Shown here one piece after another: positions 47,762-59,440 of a stretch of 64,000 nt of DNA. The stretch is from Synaphobranchus kaupii. Taxonomy: Eukaryota > Chordata > Actinopteri > Anguilliformes > Synaphobranchidae. Location of the stretch: NCBI GenBank assembly GCA_029718625.1, contig CM056379.1:53651579-53715578 (forward strand), read 5' to 3'. How positions within the stretch are numbered: position 1 is the first letter of the stretch; the number at the start of each line of letters is the position of its first letter. Made by a program: the position numbers and the translations under genes. The notes under the pieces were generated by a model. It searched no databases, was not told the DNA's origin, and was given only the letters and a program-made list of their open reading frames with translations.

Positions 47762-48540
47762 CTTTATCTGCAGCTTTAAAGTATTTCACATCATTCCAGT
47801 TTTATTCACTACTGTTTTATTTGACAGATGACAGTATATCCTTCTCAATGGTGTTTGCAATTTGTTATTGGATACTTTGAAGAGTAAACTACAGCCCAGT
47901 GTAACAGAATGTTTCATTTTATCAATGTAGTTGTATAACGCAAACAGCTACAGAAAACGCATTCGCTGACGGGAGTTTTTCGTCCTCGATATGAAAGTAG
48001 TACTGCTTGTAATACGCGGTTCTTCTCGCAAGCTATATATGTACGTTAGTTTTTCTACTCGATCACCGTCTTGTCCAGTAGGCTATGTTAGATATTATTA
48101 TTTTTGCAATTTGAGTGCATTTCACACAATGTAGTGTAACGTTCATTGGTGGCTCAGTCATGTTTTATGTTTAATGTACCAATTTCCATTGAAGCTAGAA
48201 CATTTGGCAGCATTTTCCTGGACTATTATTTTATTGTAATGTTATCGTACATAATATAGACTATAGGCTTAGCATCTTCTGGGCTATACTTACATGGGAA
48301 GTAATAACATGGGAAATACTCATTCCAATTTACTGTGCGTTGATATGTGCTAGGTGAATGTTAAATTTTCCTTGGAGTCATTATGAATAATTTTTTTAAA
48401 AAGACAGAAAAACGCGACCCCAGGGCCAAAGAATACATACTTTAGAGTACAGTGAAAAGTTATTTTTATTGAGGTACAAGAGTGAATGATTAGGCTACAT
48501 ATTTAGGTGTGTGTAACAGTGTGATATCAATGTTTTCATC
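47762..48540. other. Unassigned AT-rich sequence
   Basis: No gene or repeat recognised. Confidence 0.3.
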
Positions 48541-48544
48541 TTAA

Positions 48545-48975
48545 AGGGGACATGAAGCACTCGGTAAGGTGGCTCTGGTTCGTTAGCTTCTTACCTTAAA
48601 TTAGATATGACCGTGCGTTCAAATCTCAAACCGACCCATATTTGCTGGAAAAAGAAGTTACAATTCGTTTTTTTCCCCCACTAGGGCGCAGCCATCTTGG
48701 ACCAACTGCGGTCATGATGTCACTAGGTTGGTTGGTCTCAGCTGTTCAGTGTATTACTATGGGAGAATAGCTGACTTTCAGGGACCTCAACGATGTATCG
48801 TGAGGAAAAAATTAAACAAAAAATGCACAGACGATCTTTTTGCATTGCCCCGAGATGCTCAAATGAGTATTACCGAACAAAACTTAATTTAAAACTTAAT
48901 TTCCACGAACTGCTTCTAACCATACTAATGCTGTGGCCTGACGAGCCGGCAACTGCAGCATCGCTATAACTGTAT
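48545..48975 (+). mobile_element. Left end of a second TTAA-target element with THAP start
   Basis: TTAA at 48541-48544, then AGGGGACATGAAGCACTCGG; 280 bases later a short frame begins a THAP domain. Same layout as the Kolobok-like element at 3.3 kb. Right end not found. Confidence 0.5.
48823..48969 (+). pseudogene. THAP domain N-terminal fragment
   Basis: 48 codons from MHRRSFCIAPRCSNEYYRTK, with the C-x4-C pair that opens THAP zinc fingers and a following NFHELLL that matches the family SFHRLP position. The Cys-His half is lacking and a stop follows. Confidence 0.5.
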
Positions 48976-49196
48976 AACAGTTAAATATACCATTATTCTT
49001 ATTTATTATTTAGAGCAGTGCACAATTTAGCCATTTGGATAGATTTGGAGACACTAATGGACACCAGGGTACACTGCCTATATTTTGCATCATATATCTT
49101 TAGTAGGTCGGCACATCACTCTCAGATTTTGCGCACTTGTGGACATGGAGTTTATGATCCAAGAAATGTATTGAAATGATTTACCTGTTTCACATA

Positions 49197-49338
49197 CAGT
49201 GCCCTCCACTATTATTGGCACCCCTGGTAAAGATGAGTAAAAAGGGTTATAAAAAAATCACCATTTGGTGAATTAGCTTAATCTCACACTGAAAAAATGA
49301 GAAAAATCAAACTTTAATTGAAGTAAATTTATTATGCA
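49197..49338 (-). mobile_element. Terminal fragment of the Tc1-like family (copy 3, inverted)
   Basis: Starts ACAGTGCCCTCCACTATTAT, the complement of the ends at 32.6 and 41.2 kb, and stops abruptly at the Gypsy-4 integrase sequence. Confidence 0.75.
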
Positions 49339-49371
49339 CCGAAGCACCGGAGGGTGTTCTCCAGGGTCTGA

Positions 49372-50109
49372 TTAGTGCACTCCGTCTGACCATTCCGGGT
49401 GGAAACCGGAAGACAGACTAACCGACGCCCCTAGTAAGGCGCAAAAAGAGTGCCAGAACCTAGTGGTGAACTGAGGGCCGCGGTCGGACACCACATCCAG
49501 AGGAAGGCCGTGCACCCTAAAAACATTGTCCACCGTCAGTTGGGCGGTCTCTGGTGCTGATGGCAGATTGGGTAAGGTGATGAAGTGTGCCACCTTGGAA
49601 AACCTGTCGACCACAACCAGGATCACCGTGTTGCCCTGGGATGCAGGCTACCCGGTAACAAAGTCGAGGGCGACATGGCTCCAAGGATGGCTGGGAACAG
49701 GTAAGGGGCATAAGAGGCCAGAGGGTGCGAGCTGAGATCTCTTGCTGCGGGCACAGACCGAACAACTGGCGACAAATTCCCACACGTCGCTCTCCATATT
49801 AGGCCACCAAAAGCGCCGCGACAAAAATTCCCTAGTCCGGTGGACGCCAGGATGGGCCACCAGCTGTGAAGAGTGACCCCACTGGAGAACCCATGATCTG
49901 ATATGGGGCGGAACGAACAGACAATGAGACGGACCCCCACCTGGGCCCAGGTCTGAGCGTAACACCTTTTGAACGACCGCCTCAATCTCCCACATAACCG
50001 GAGCTACAATTTGGGCGGTCGGTACAATGGGCTCCAGTTGCGGTTGTAATGGTGGCGTGACGTGTGAGGTAGGAGGAGCCAAACGCAGCAAGGGGGATTC
50101 ATTAAGCAC
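49372..50109 (-). pseudogene. Gypsy-4 integrase fragment
   Basis: Zinc-binding part at 49648-50050 (LVAHPGVHRTREFL with two His; CSVCARSK with two Cys) and catalytic core at 49372-49626 with [12 protein letters not shown] (first Asp) and [10 protein letters not shown] (second Asp). The core ends in [11 protein letters not shown], so the region of the catalytic Glu is lost. Frameshifts separate the parts. Confidence 0.85.
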
Positions 50110-50426
50110 TAGGCCACTAAGGCGGGAAACCCTGCAGTTAAGGGAGGAGACAAGACAGGGAACACACGGCTACTAACCGGCTCACTGTCACACACCAATG
50201 AGTAGAAGCGCAAACGCCAGGTTTCTCAGTAAGAAAACCAAATAAGGCTAATGGAACAAAGCACTGGGCTCCCATACTTCTACGAGCAAAGTGACTAAAG
50301 AAAGAGCCAGAAATAATAAACGCCCTGTCTCAGTAACGAGACGCATAAGAACAGGCGTGTAGCATAATGGCACAAATAACACACACCAAACGTACCGAAC
50401 ACTGCAAACTAATACAAATTAATATA

Positions 50427-51245
50427 CGAGGAGGCTAAAGGAACGGAGATCTAACGTTCCAAGGCTACTCTCAGAAACTCGCAGTCACATGCAGAGAACA
50501 TAAAGGGGTAAACGCCCAATCTCCCAGGAGAGAGAAACATTTTACTGGTGAGCCGACGGAGCACCGTCGTCCCATAACTTTAATATCAAAAATGACTAAA
50601 GCAAGCTTAATAGAAAACACAGGCCCTAGCCTCTAAGTAAAGGAGTGTAACGAGGAGGCGAAGGAACAGATATAACATTCCATGGCTACTTTCATAGGCT
50701 CGCAGTCACATGCTAATACCAGGAAGCAGGAACAGAAAAGAGCCAGGGAAGATGAGTCCTAATAACTACATCTACATAGGCAAGTACGCCAGGGGGGAAG
50801 AGTCCGGATAACTACATCCACATAGGCAAGTACGCCAGGGGGGAAGAGTCCAGATAACTACATCCACATAGGCAAGTACGCCAGAGGGGAAGAGTCCGGA
50901 TAACTACATCCACATAGGCAAGTACGCCAGGGGGGAAGAGTTCGGATAACTACATCCACATAGGAAAGTACGCCAGGGGGGAAGAGTCCTAATAACTACA
51001 TCCACATAGGCAAGTCCCGCATTAATCCAGAAAACGTAAAGGGGTAAACGATCTCCCAGGAGAGAGAAACATTTTACAGGCGAGCCGACAGAGCACCATC
51101 GTCCCTTAACTTTACTAGCAAAAATGGCTAACGCAAGCTTAATAGAAAACACACACCCTAACCTCTCAGTAAAGGAAAATGTAACGAGGCGAAGGAACAG
51201 TGAGCTAACGTTCCAAGGCTACTTTCAGAAATGTGCAGTCACACA
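50427..51245. repeat. Direct repeats inside the Gypsy-4 LTR
   Basis: Segments 50497-50716 and 51036-51245 are direct copies (sharing ATCTCCCAGGAGAGAGAAAC and CAAGCTTAATAGAAAACACA). A third partial copy lies at 50427-50491. They bracket the 46-bp minisatellite. Confidence 0.8.
50750..51010. repeat. 46-bp minisatellite, six copies
   Basis: The phrase AACTACATC-ACATAGG recurs at 50764, 50810, 50856, 50902, 50948 and 50994, an exact 46-base period, with AAGTACGCCAGGGGGGAAGA in the middle. Copies differ at one to three positions. Confidence 0.95.
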
Positions 51246-51569
51246 CAAACATGTCCACAACATCGCCCAAGCTCCATATAAGGAGAGACATCCCCAGAGA
51301 ACGAACAGAACTACAGTTCTGAACAAAATCGTCCCGCAGGTAAAAAGGACGAACAGGACAGCTGCACCGGAATTACCGGCTAAAAGACTAGCGCAAACTT
51401 CATCGAGAATAACTGTCCTGCCTCTAAGAATAAATAAAGCCCTAAAGTCAGTATGATAAAAATGCCCTGTCTCTTAGTAAGAAACTATACAGATACACAC
51501 AAACACACAAAGACTCCTCTCTCTTTCACGGAAGAAAGCAGACAGAGAGAGGAGAATGTAGAACCCGCA

Positions 51570-53344
51570 CATCTAGACCAATGAGGGAAATAGCTGGAGG
51601 GGAAGGCCAACATGTTTTTCCTCTGCTGTTGTGATGTAAACAAGAGATGTTAGTTATTTATCCTCCATTCATGAACAGAGCATAATTACATTTAAGAATA
51701 TACTGGGTCCGTCGCCATGAGTCAGATATGAATGCGCTGCTCCATATCCCGCTTAAGACAGGCCTAAAACGGATCAGTATGATTCTTATTATTCTCCGTT
51801 CGCAAACGGGGCCATGTTGTCATCACGGATATATCCGACCTGTCGTCCAAATGTCAATATTCTAATGGGAGCATTAGAACATTCACAAAGGAGCGGAACA
51901 ACACATTGAATATATCTATGATCACAAAAAGTAAGCTTAGCCGTTACTAATGTTTTACTCGTAATTATCTGACTCCATAATTTAGAATTTAGTTTTAATC
52001 ATGCATGAAGCTCGGAGTGGTTACACTCGACTCTTCCTTGTGTGCCACCATTACTCAATATATGCTCCCGGGATTAGCACTATTGCTGAATCTCAGTTCG
52101 TTGGAGAACACAGAGGTTGGGGGTCTGGCCAACACAATACATGCATTATATTTTACATAGATAGTTGTGAGCCCAGGTCAGCATGCATTCAGAGGGCTCC
52201 TTAAGGCTAATTTGAGAAGAACCGACATAGAATGTCCATGGGTTCTCTTCACATCAAATCACCAGAACCATGCATCACCAATCCCGTTTTACTGGCAGAA
52301 CTTGGTCGTCTTTCCCAACTTGGGAACTCCACTTAATGTACCACGCCACTGATCAGTTGGTCATTGGTCAAAATTGTTCCCCTGAGTATTCAGTCGTAAT
52401 TTAGGCTGAAAAAGGTATAAAATGGATTAGAGTCATGGAGACCACGCAAGTTAAAAATAAGAATAATTTATTAACAGGCAGGTAGGTCATTATCTTAGAG
52501 TTATCAGTCAATGATAAAATACAGAAATGAAGAAAAGAAATACAGAGTAAATATCTTACCCAGCCTGCTTCAGCTTACGATCCTCCCAGATAGGCTTGTC
52601 TCCCTTTCTTTTATGCCAAATCACGCATTTGAACCAGGCGGCAGTGCCATAAATGAACCTGGAGGTGTGGTCGAATCTGGAATTTAGACTCCCACCTTTG
52701 GGGGTTGTTGATGATTACCAGAGAGGACATTTATAGTTTTTCCCTGAGTTGTTGAAACTATGCTTTACTAAACTCCATTTGGTATGAAATGTATCTCATT
52801 CGATTCCTTGATTTTACCGGATTACATCCATACCAAACAGATTAACATTACTATTATTATTAACAGATTAACGGTTTTATTATGTTGCAGTTGTCATGAA
52901 AATTCCCTCCTGATGAACCAGTTTACATGCAATTCCTGTTACTACTACATAAGACATAATGTAACAATATAAGGATCACATGTGCAATGTTTGTAAGTTT
53001 TACCGGGTCTGTTGACCATCTCAACCGAAGTTTTTGAGTCTTAATCCAGGAGAGAAGTAAAGGGTGTAATGACAGAGGTGCCAACATGAGGGCACTGTGG
53101 TACTGTCCGGAGTCTTTCCCATAGGACTGACCAGGTGTGAGGTCATGGGAGAGGTCACAGATGGTCGGGTAGGACATTCCTTGCGCCATGACCCCTGCGC
53201 CATAAATGCCCCTAAAACACACATACACACCCATGACACAGTCCAGTTTCTCTTTATCAGTCTTTTTCCAGATGGGGACATTCTTGGGAGCAAAAGTCTC
53301 ACTTTGACTCCCCTCTTACAAGAAAGAGACATAAAAGGGCAAAT
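51570..53344. other. Unassigned sequence
   Basis: No protein motif. Bases 53020-53340 (polypurine to CACACCC and a run ending near Gypsy-5) might be part of another LTR but no partner is found. Confidence 0.3.
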
Positions 53345-53349
53345 TATCT

Positions 53350-53816
53350 AGGCAACAGACAAAAAGGAAAAACCAGAAAGCGGTGACAAAAACGAGCACA
53401 CAAAAAAGGAATTCAACCTTAAAGCTGAAAGCACAAAGGCAAGTCCTGCAAAACTCCAATAAAGCACAACGAAGCAAAACGGTCTCCTTAAAAACCTAGA
53501 CTTAATCATACGACTAAACATTAAAAGGGCAAAATAATACCGCACACAAAACAGCATAAATGATGCCAGACAATACGACCAACAAACAATCAATCAAACA
53601 ATCAATCAAAATCAATAGACAATCAATATCGAAGCCCCGAACGAAGGAAACGGACGGCTTATATAGCTCACCGGCAAAACACGCACACCTGTGAACGCTG
53701 ACGAGACTTCTCCGCGAAAAGCCGAGACGGAGCCAAAACTCCACTAACAGAGCAGCGCCCACGTGTGGCGACCGAGGAACACGACCGCGAGGGAAAAAGG
53801 GTTAAAAACCATGACA
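53350..53816 (-). repeat. Gypsy-5 downstream LTR
   Basis: Begins TGTCATGG on the - strand, contains TATATAAGCC (TATA-like) about 170 bases in, and many GATTGATT repeats. Its lower end is uncertain. It abuts RNase H-side pol sequence without a clear polypurine tract. Confidence 0.6.
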
Positions 53817-54038
53817 GTGGTTCCTTATCGGTGCGGTCGTAGATGCGCAACAGCGCATCCGGCTTAATATTCTTCGACCTGGGTCGGTAGGTCAGTATAA
53901 ACCTAAACCGGGCGAAGAATAATGCCCATCGGGCTTGACGGGAGTTGCCTGTTGGACATATTCTAAATTTTTGTGGTCGGTCCAGACAGTAAAAGGGTGA
54001 TCGGCTCCTTCCAACCAATGACGCCACTCCTCCAAAGC

Positions 54039-55271
54039 CTATTTGACCGCCAACAGCTCCCGGTCCCCTACATCGTAATTTCTCTCCGCAGGTGTTAAGG
54101 CACAAGAGAAATACGCGCATGGGTGCATTTTACGGTCCAGCGGGGAGTACTGGGACAGAATGGCTCCCACACCCAGCTCTGAAGCATCCACCTTTACCAC
54201 AAAGGGGCGGGAGGGATTGGGAGTTATTAAAATGGGTTCAGAGCTAAACCTGTTTTTTAGCTCTGTGAACGCTGCCTCAGCCCTAGAGTTCCACTGGAAC
54301 CGCGAGGATGATGGTTTTTTTGTAAGGGCTGTGATAGGTGCGACTACCGTGCTAAAATTGCGGATGAACCGCCGATAAAAATTAGCAAAGCCCAGAAAGT
54401 GCTGCACCTGTTTCACTGAGGCTGGAGTGGGCCAGTTCTTGACTGCCGAAACTTTCTCTGGGTCCATAAGGACTTTTCCCTCTGCCACAATGAAACCCAA
54501 GAAAGAAACAGAATCAGTGTGGAACGAGCACTTCTCGGCTTTAACAAATAGCCGCGCCTTAAGGAGTGCTTCCAACACCTGCCTAACATGGCTGACGTGA
54601 GAGGAGAGATTCGGGGAGAAAATTAAAATATCGTCAAGGTAGACAAACACAAACTTCTCCAGCATCTCTCTGAGAACGTCATTCATTAGCGCCTGGAAGA
54701 CAGAGGGGGCGCTAGTGAGGCAGAAAGGCATCACCCGGTACTCGTAGTGTCCGTGATGTGTGTTAAATGCCATCTTCCACTCATCGCCCTCACGCGTGCG
54801 CACAAGATCGTAGGCATTGACAGCGTCAATGAAACAATCGACTGCTCCAGAATCAATAAAGGCGTCTACGCCAACCGAGCGCCCATTCCAAAGCAGCCAG
54901 ACAGGTAAAAGGGCCCGAGAACGAGTACTATTTTGTCTCACTGGAGATCTCGGTTTCCCCAGTGAGACCCCTCGTTTCCCCCCCAACTTGGGACACTGAT
55001 CCTTTACATGACCCTTACGCCTACAGTAACAGCACCAGTGCTCCCGCGGTTTCACCCCCTTAGATTTGTGGAGGGACAGCCCATCCACCTGCATGGGCTC
55101 CTCCTGATCAACGGAGAAGTAGGTGGGCACAGTGGGCGGAGTGTCTCTTGATAACACGGATCTTAAACGGGACGGCTGTTTTTTAATTGCACGTTCACGT
55201 TCTCTAATCCGGTTATCAAGACGTATAGCAGTAGTTATCAATTTACTTAAAGTAGCGGGTGGTTCTAGCAT
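54039..55271 (-). pseudogene. Gypsy-5 fused gag/protease/RT/RNase H open frame (410 aa)
   Basis: One uninterrupted frame. It has a CCHC zinc knuckle (CYCRRKGHVKDQC) at about 55000-55045, the protease active site FIDSGAVDCFID at about 54830-54870, and then at once RT sequence AYDLVRTREGDEWK. The rest of the protease and the RT fingers are missing. It continues with VYLDDIL near 54635, thumb [16 protein letters not shown] near 54370, and RNase H start (KVDASELGVG) near 54180, ending within RNase H. The deletion is in frame, so the reading frame survived it. Confidence 0.85.
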
Positions 55272-56020
55272 AGCTAAAGCATCCTTGATGGGATGGGATA
55301 ATGCTTGGAGAAGTAATGATTTTAAAGGGCCGTCCGACCATCCCGGCCGTCCAAAGACCCTCCCCGGCTAGCGCTCGAAATGAAATAGAAAACGCTGATA
55401 CTGTCTTTGTGCCTTGGTGCAAGCTGGTGAGTTTCCTAGCCGCCTCTTCTCCCGAAACCTCGTGGTCGAAAACCAGTTGCATCTCGTTCATAAGCTGAAC
55501 TGGATCACAAACGACAGGGGCATTGGCACGAATAAGAGGGTCCACCCACGCAAGAGCCTAGTCATTTAATAATGACAAAATGAAAGCTACCCGGGATTCT
55601 GGTGTGGAGAAACGAGAGGGCTGTGCCTGAAAAAATATCAGGCACTGGGTTAGGAATGGCCGGCATTTTCCCGATTCCCCATCATAGCGATCCGGTAGTT
55701 GTAGTTTAGGCTCTTTAAGGGTATGTGGAGTGGGTATGGGAGGTGTAGGTGCTTATGCAACTGGGGGTGGATTGACAGCAAGAGAAAATCTGTGGAGACT
55801 CTCCGTAAATCTTTGAAGGCATTCTCCCTGATATTGGAGTTGCTCCATCAACTGGTGTTGTTGTGTTTGTAAGGTGAGAATAGCCTCCTCGGGGGTAACA
55901 CCTGTAACGCCCTGACTGGCCGGTCCTTTATCAGAAACCCATGGTTTAGCTGGCCCTTCCATAGAGGCTTCGATATTCTGTAAGGGGGAGTGTAAGGTTC
56001 GGAGAACCAAGTGCCACAAC
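55250..56020 (-). pseudogene. Gypsy-5 gag remnant
   Basis: Begins with a peptide containing EAILTLQTQQHQLMEQLQ (coiled-coil-like), a stop, then capsid-like LPDRYDGESGKCR and FRALAGE. At least two stops or frameshifts. The gag pattern is that of fish Gypsy copies in this window. Confidence 0.75.
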
Positions 56021-56024
56021 CAAG

Positions 56025-56699
56025 GGATCTGAAAACGTATTTTGTGAGAAATACGCCACTAAGCGGACAGCTCCGCAGTAAAGGGAGAAATTAAACAAAA
56101 TAATGGGAATCAAAACCTCCCGGCGTAAGCCAACACAAAACAACCCCAAAAGAGGGCAAACTCAGCGATCGCGAGTAATGAAACAACAAAGGAACCTCAC
56201 GCACTCACACGAGGCGTATAACTGGAGGTCAGAGAAAAACGAAAGAAAGCCTGTGTAACAAGGGCAAAAGAAACGTAATAGAAAAAGAACCTGTTACCTA
56301 CAGCTCTAGGTGTGAAGGAGCTGAACAAAAGGTAACAGGTAGAGGAATATAAAAGGATAAAGAGAGAAAAGGAAACAAAAAGACTAAATAAATCTTTACC
56401 CTAACTCTTAACCGGACTACCTACGTTTCTGAAGAGTAACAACCAGAAACGTAGAGACCGCTATCCTTTACCTTACCGACTCCGATAGTCAAATAGCAAA
56501 GACAATATCGAAGCGTCGGAAATGCGGAAGTCCTGGGCTATTTATAACTGGCAGGAAATCCAAAACAGGTGAAAGGAATAATTGCCGGGGCGAGATTCAA
56601 ACCCCGAAACGGAGGCGGAAAAATCCGATAGAGTGCCCCGATGTCGTCAAACGAAAGAACGACCGCAGAAACAACAGCAGGCTGCCAGAAACCATGACA
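56025..56699 (-). repeat. Gypsy-5 upstream LTR
   Basis: Begins TGTCATGGTTTC on the - strand, contains TATAAATAGCC, and an inverted pair ACCTGTTACC / GGTAACAGGT at about 56286-56340. The lower end lies just before gag; the primer site is not clear. Confidence 0.6.
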
Positions 56700-58017
56700 G
56701 ACTTTCGAATGATACAGAACACAAGTTCAAATGGCGAATTATACCTGGCTGCCAAAATATATTTATTTAACCTTAATGCAATGTGCAGAGTGACTCCTAC
56801 AGTTAGAGCCTGAAAAATGTAAGTCATGAACTGCGATTTTGGAGCAGTGGGCTCAGTCCAGCTCTTCCAACCTTGACTATGAAAGCCCACACACAGCATT
56901 CAAATGAGCCTGTCTCTCTTGCCTCCCACCCTTAATTGCCTTCACATAGACCCTGTTGTAATCCAGGGCTGCGTTCGGATCCAAATTTTATGCTTTCTTC
57001 CTATCGTTCTCTTCCCTTGCTTCAAGGGGGGAATCCCTAAAATGCCAGGATGAAATATGGCAGCCACTCCAAGTGGGATTTGGTTCAAATTTAATAAATT
57101 TAAGAATCTCCCTTGCAGATCACCTTCCCTCGGTTCCTCGTTTATTCTCCCTCCCACCAATGGTATAAAATGCAAGCTTCCAGCAAGAATGGAATCCCAC
57201 AATGCAATGCTAACACAGAAAATGTGGGTGGTCACATTTCAACTTCCATTGCACTTCCTATATGTTGCAAGGGCGGTTCAGCTCCATTTTTGTTTGTTTC
57301 TCGTCAATCCTCCCTTGCAGATCACTTGTTAAGTTTGCTTGCTGCACATAGCAAATTACGTCACAAGATAGCTCACTTGAGGAAGTGAGCAAGGCGAGGG
57401 AATGTGTAAAATAGGATCCAAATGCAGCACAGTGCTCTTCAGCCTGCAATGACAGTCTTAATACAGCAGGGGGCAGAGTCACACCTTTTGAACGAGAATA
57501 TAAATCCACATGTCTGATTTGCAGGCATGGTGTTTCATATCTCTACTGTGTCTGAGCAGAGCTCTACCAGGACTTCCAGTTACAGTTTACAGCTGGGGAG
57601 GAGGCAACCCTAAAGTCTCCTGTTTGTTCACAGCTGCCAAACCTTTGCCTGGCCATTAGACCACTGATTAATTATCATGGCCATGATTTGTCCTACAGAC
57701 GATTTCAGCTTTGTCATGCCAGTAATTATCAAGCACTACTTCTGTCCTCAGTTTTTCATGCACTAATTATTTCCTGCTAAGGACTTTTACAGTTTTAACC
57801 ATTATGAACTTAGGGATTTAATAGTTTAATTACTTATGCAAACCTCACAAGTAATGTATATCTGCCGGTTTCATTAATTATTTGATTTAAATGTCAAGGG
57901 CCATTTAATTTTTTTGTCCAACTTTCTACCAAGCAATACACTTTCAAATTCTGTAAAAAAGTTAAATGTCAGGGTTAAAAATGTGAGTCAGGTTGCTAAA
58001 GAGCCTTTCCGCCTTTC
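56700..58017. other. Unassigned sequence
   Basis: No gene, RNA or defined repeat recognised. AAGGGG and TCCCTTGCAGATCAC recur (57110 and 57312) as a short direct repeat. Confidence 0.35.
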
Positions 58018-58302
58018 CGCTAAAGGGCACACCCACATGTATAAACAGTGCTGAGCAGAAAAATGCCCTCAGAAAGTTGCGTAAGGAGGTTTCCACGCAG
58101 AAATTCAGATGTATAAAATAATATGTGCTCTGAGAATCTGCGTACCTCGGCACACGCTGGACACCATGCGTACACAATGTTTGGAGTCAGTGTGATATGG
58201 CGCCACCCTGATTATGCAAAACTGCATAAGCAGATTTCTGACTTTCTCCCTGAGCATTCTTCTACGCATTCGTATGCATTTTTATACATGTGGCCCCTGG
58301 TG
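58018..58302. mobile_element. Possible MITE with CACATGTATAAA ends
   Basis: Left GGGCACACCCACATGTATAA and right TTTATACATGTGGCCCCTGG are inverted. The interior contains palindromic GCGTA and TACGC words. Superfamily not set; target duplication not seen. Confidence 0.35.
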
Positions 58303-58868
58303 TTCAGAATTTTGTATTTCACAGAAATGTGATGGAACTAGCTTTTGTCTAATGCCAATTCTTACAGGTTGTGAACAAAAAACTGAACCAGTGACGTAAA
58401 GTCACTTAATCGGGTTGGGCTCCTTTGAACACTTAAATAAATCAGCAGGTTCCCACTGGTTTTGCCTTATTTCATAGTCATTCATGGACATCAAAATCTT
58501 CTGTTGTGCTTCTGTTGCCGTTTGCTGCTTTTTTTTCCAGCCGGCATGAAGTGGCAATTTCGTCATGGATTTTCATGTGCAAGTGCCCATTTGACTCACC
58601 GTTCGCCGAAGTTGGAGGAGAGGGGTGTGTCAGTCCAGATTGCAGCAGCACAGGACAATTTTGGTGGACCTGGTTGCAATTGTGCGGTCAGATTAAACTG
58701 CGATTCGCACCTGGCTGTCTGCCTGCATGGCGAGTTACTAATTTCAGGACTTTCCCAAGCGTGCATGATCATAACCTATTCAAAAGCCAATCAACCATTT
58801 TCATGGATCATATGCTCTCCAATTAGAATTTAATATAAATCCCTCAAGCAGGAAAAATGCATACTTTG

Positions 58869-59165
58869 CATTTATTGTACAAACACCAATTCCAAAAAAG
58901 TTGGGACAGTATGAAAAATGCACATAAAAGCAGAAAGCAGTGATTTGTAAATAATTTTTTTACATATATTTAATTGAAAATGGTACAAAGAAAAGATATT
59001 TAATGTTTTACCTCATCAACTTTTTTGAATAAAATTTCTTTCTAAATACGCTAATTCCGAATTTGATGCCTGCAACATGTTCCAAAAAAATTGGGACAGG
59101 GGCAAAAAAGCACCTGTTTGAACATTCCACAGGTAAGAAGGTGATGCTATCATGACTGGGTATAA
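58869..59165 (+). mobile_element. Tc1-like 5' end fragment
   Basis: Contains TTCCAAAAAAGTTGGGACAG and later GTTCCAAAAAAATTGGGACA about 190 bases apart, the paired direct repeats found in the ends of some fish Tc1 elements, then GGGTATAAAAG. The transposase is missing; the inverted-repeat arm family begins at 59166. Confidence 0.6.
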
Positions 59166-59440
59166 AAGAATATCAAAAGATTCTGGATATCTTATTTTTA
59201 GGTACTCTTACAGGCGATACTATAACCTCTCTGCATTTGAATGGATCTCTATGGGAATTGGGGGGTGGGACTAGATTAAGCTGTAAATTACACGAGAATA
59301 GTATGGAACCCATGGTTGACTAAATGGCTGTAAGTCATCAAGGGTCTGCGGTGTCAAACGAGCCTTAAACCATCACTCTGCTGCCAGATATGCAGTAGAT
59401 ATGGATGGATCACTTGGAGGTTTGTTTCTCCTGTGTTATG
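59166..59440 (+). repeat. Solitary copy of the 36.7-kb element arm
   Basis: Matches 36800-37060: shares CATTTGAATGGATCTCTATG, GGGGGGTGGGAC, CTGCCAGATATGCAGTAGAT. Some drift. It stands alone here without a partner. Confidence 0.8.

Larger units (their letters stand above)
49339..51569 (-). mobile_element. Gypsy fragment with long repeat-bearing LTR (Gypsy-4)
   Basis: From right to left on the - strand: an LTR-like region of about 1.45 kb (50110-51569, starting TGTGCGGGTTCTACATTC), then integrase sequence directly (50109 down to 49372). Gag, protease, RT and RNase H are missing. The left side is cut by a Tc1-like end at 49338. The right limit is inferred from the TG start. Confidence 0.6.
53350..56699 (-). 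mobile_element. Gypsy element with mismatched LTRs (Gypsy-5)
   Basis: On the - strand the element starts TGTCATGGTTTCTGG at 56699 (5' LTR to about 56025), has gag, protease and pol, and meets a second LTR beginning TGTCATGGTTTTTAAC at 53816. Both LTRs start alike and share CTTCGATATTG, but are otherwise dissimilar. The integrase is completely missing. Confidence 0.75.

Noticed and set aside
50750..51010. CRISPR array
   Set aside because: The 46-base units are contiguous with no unique spacers, in a retrotransposon LTR of a eukaryote.
58462..58833. Overlapping plus-strand frames with a Cys-rich start
   Set aside because: No recognisable domain, conflicting frames, no splice or promoter signal; not supported as a gene.
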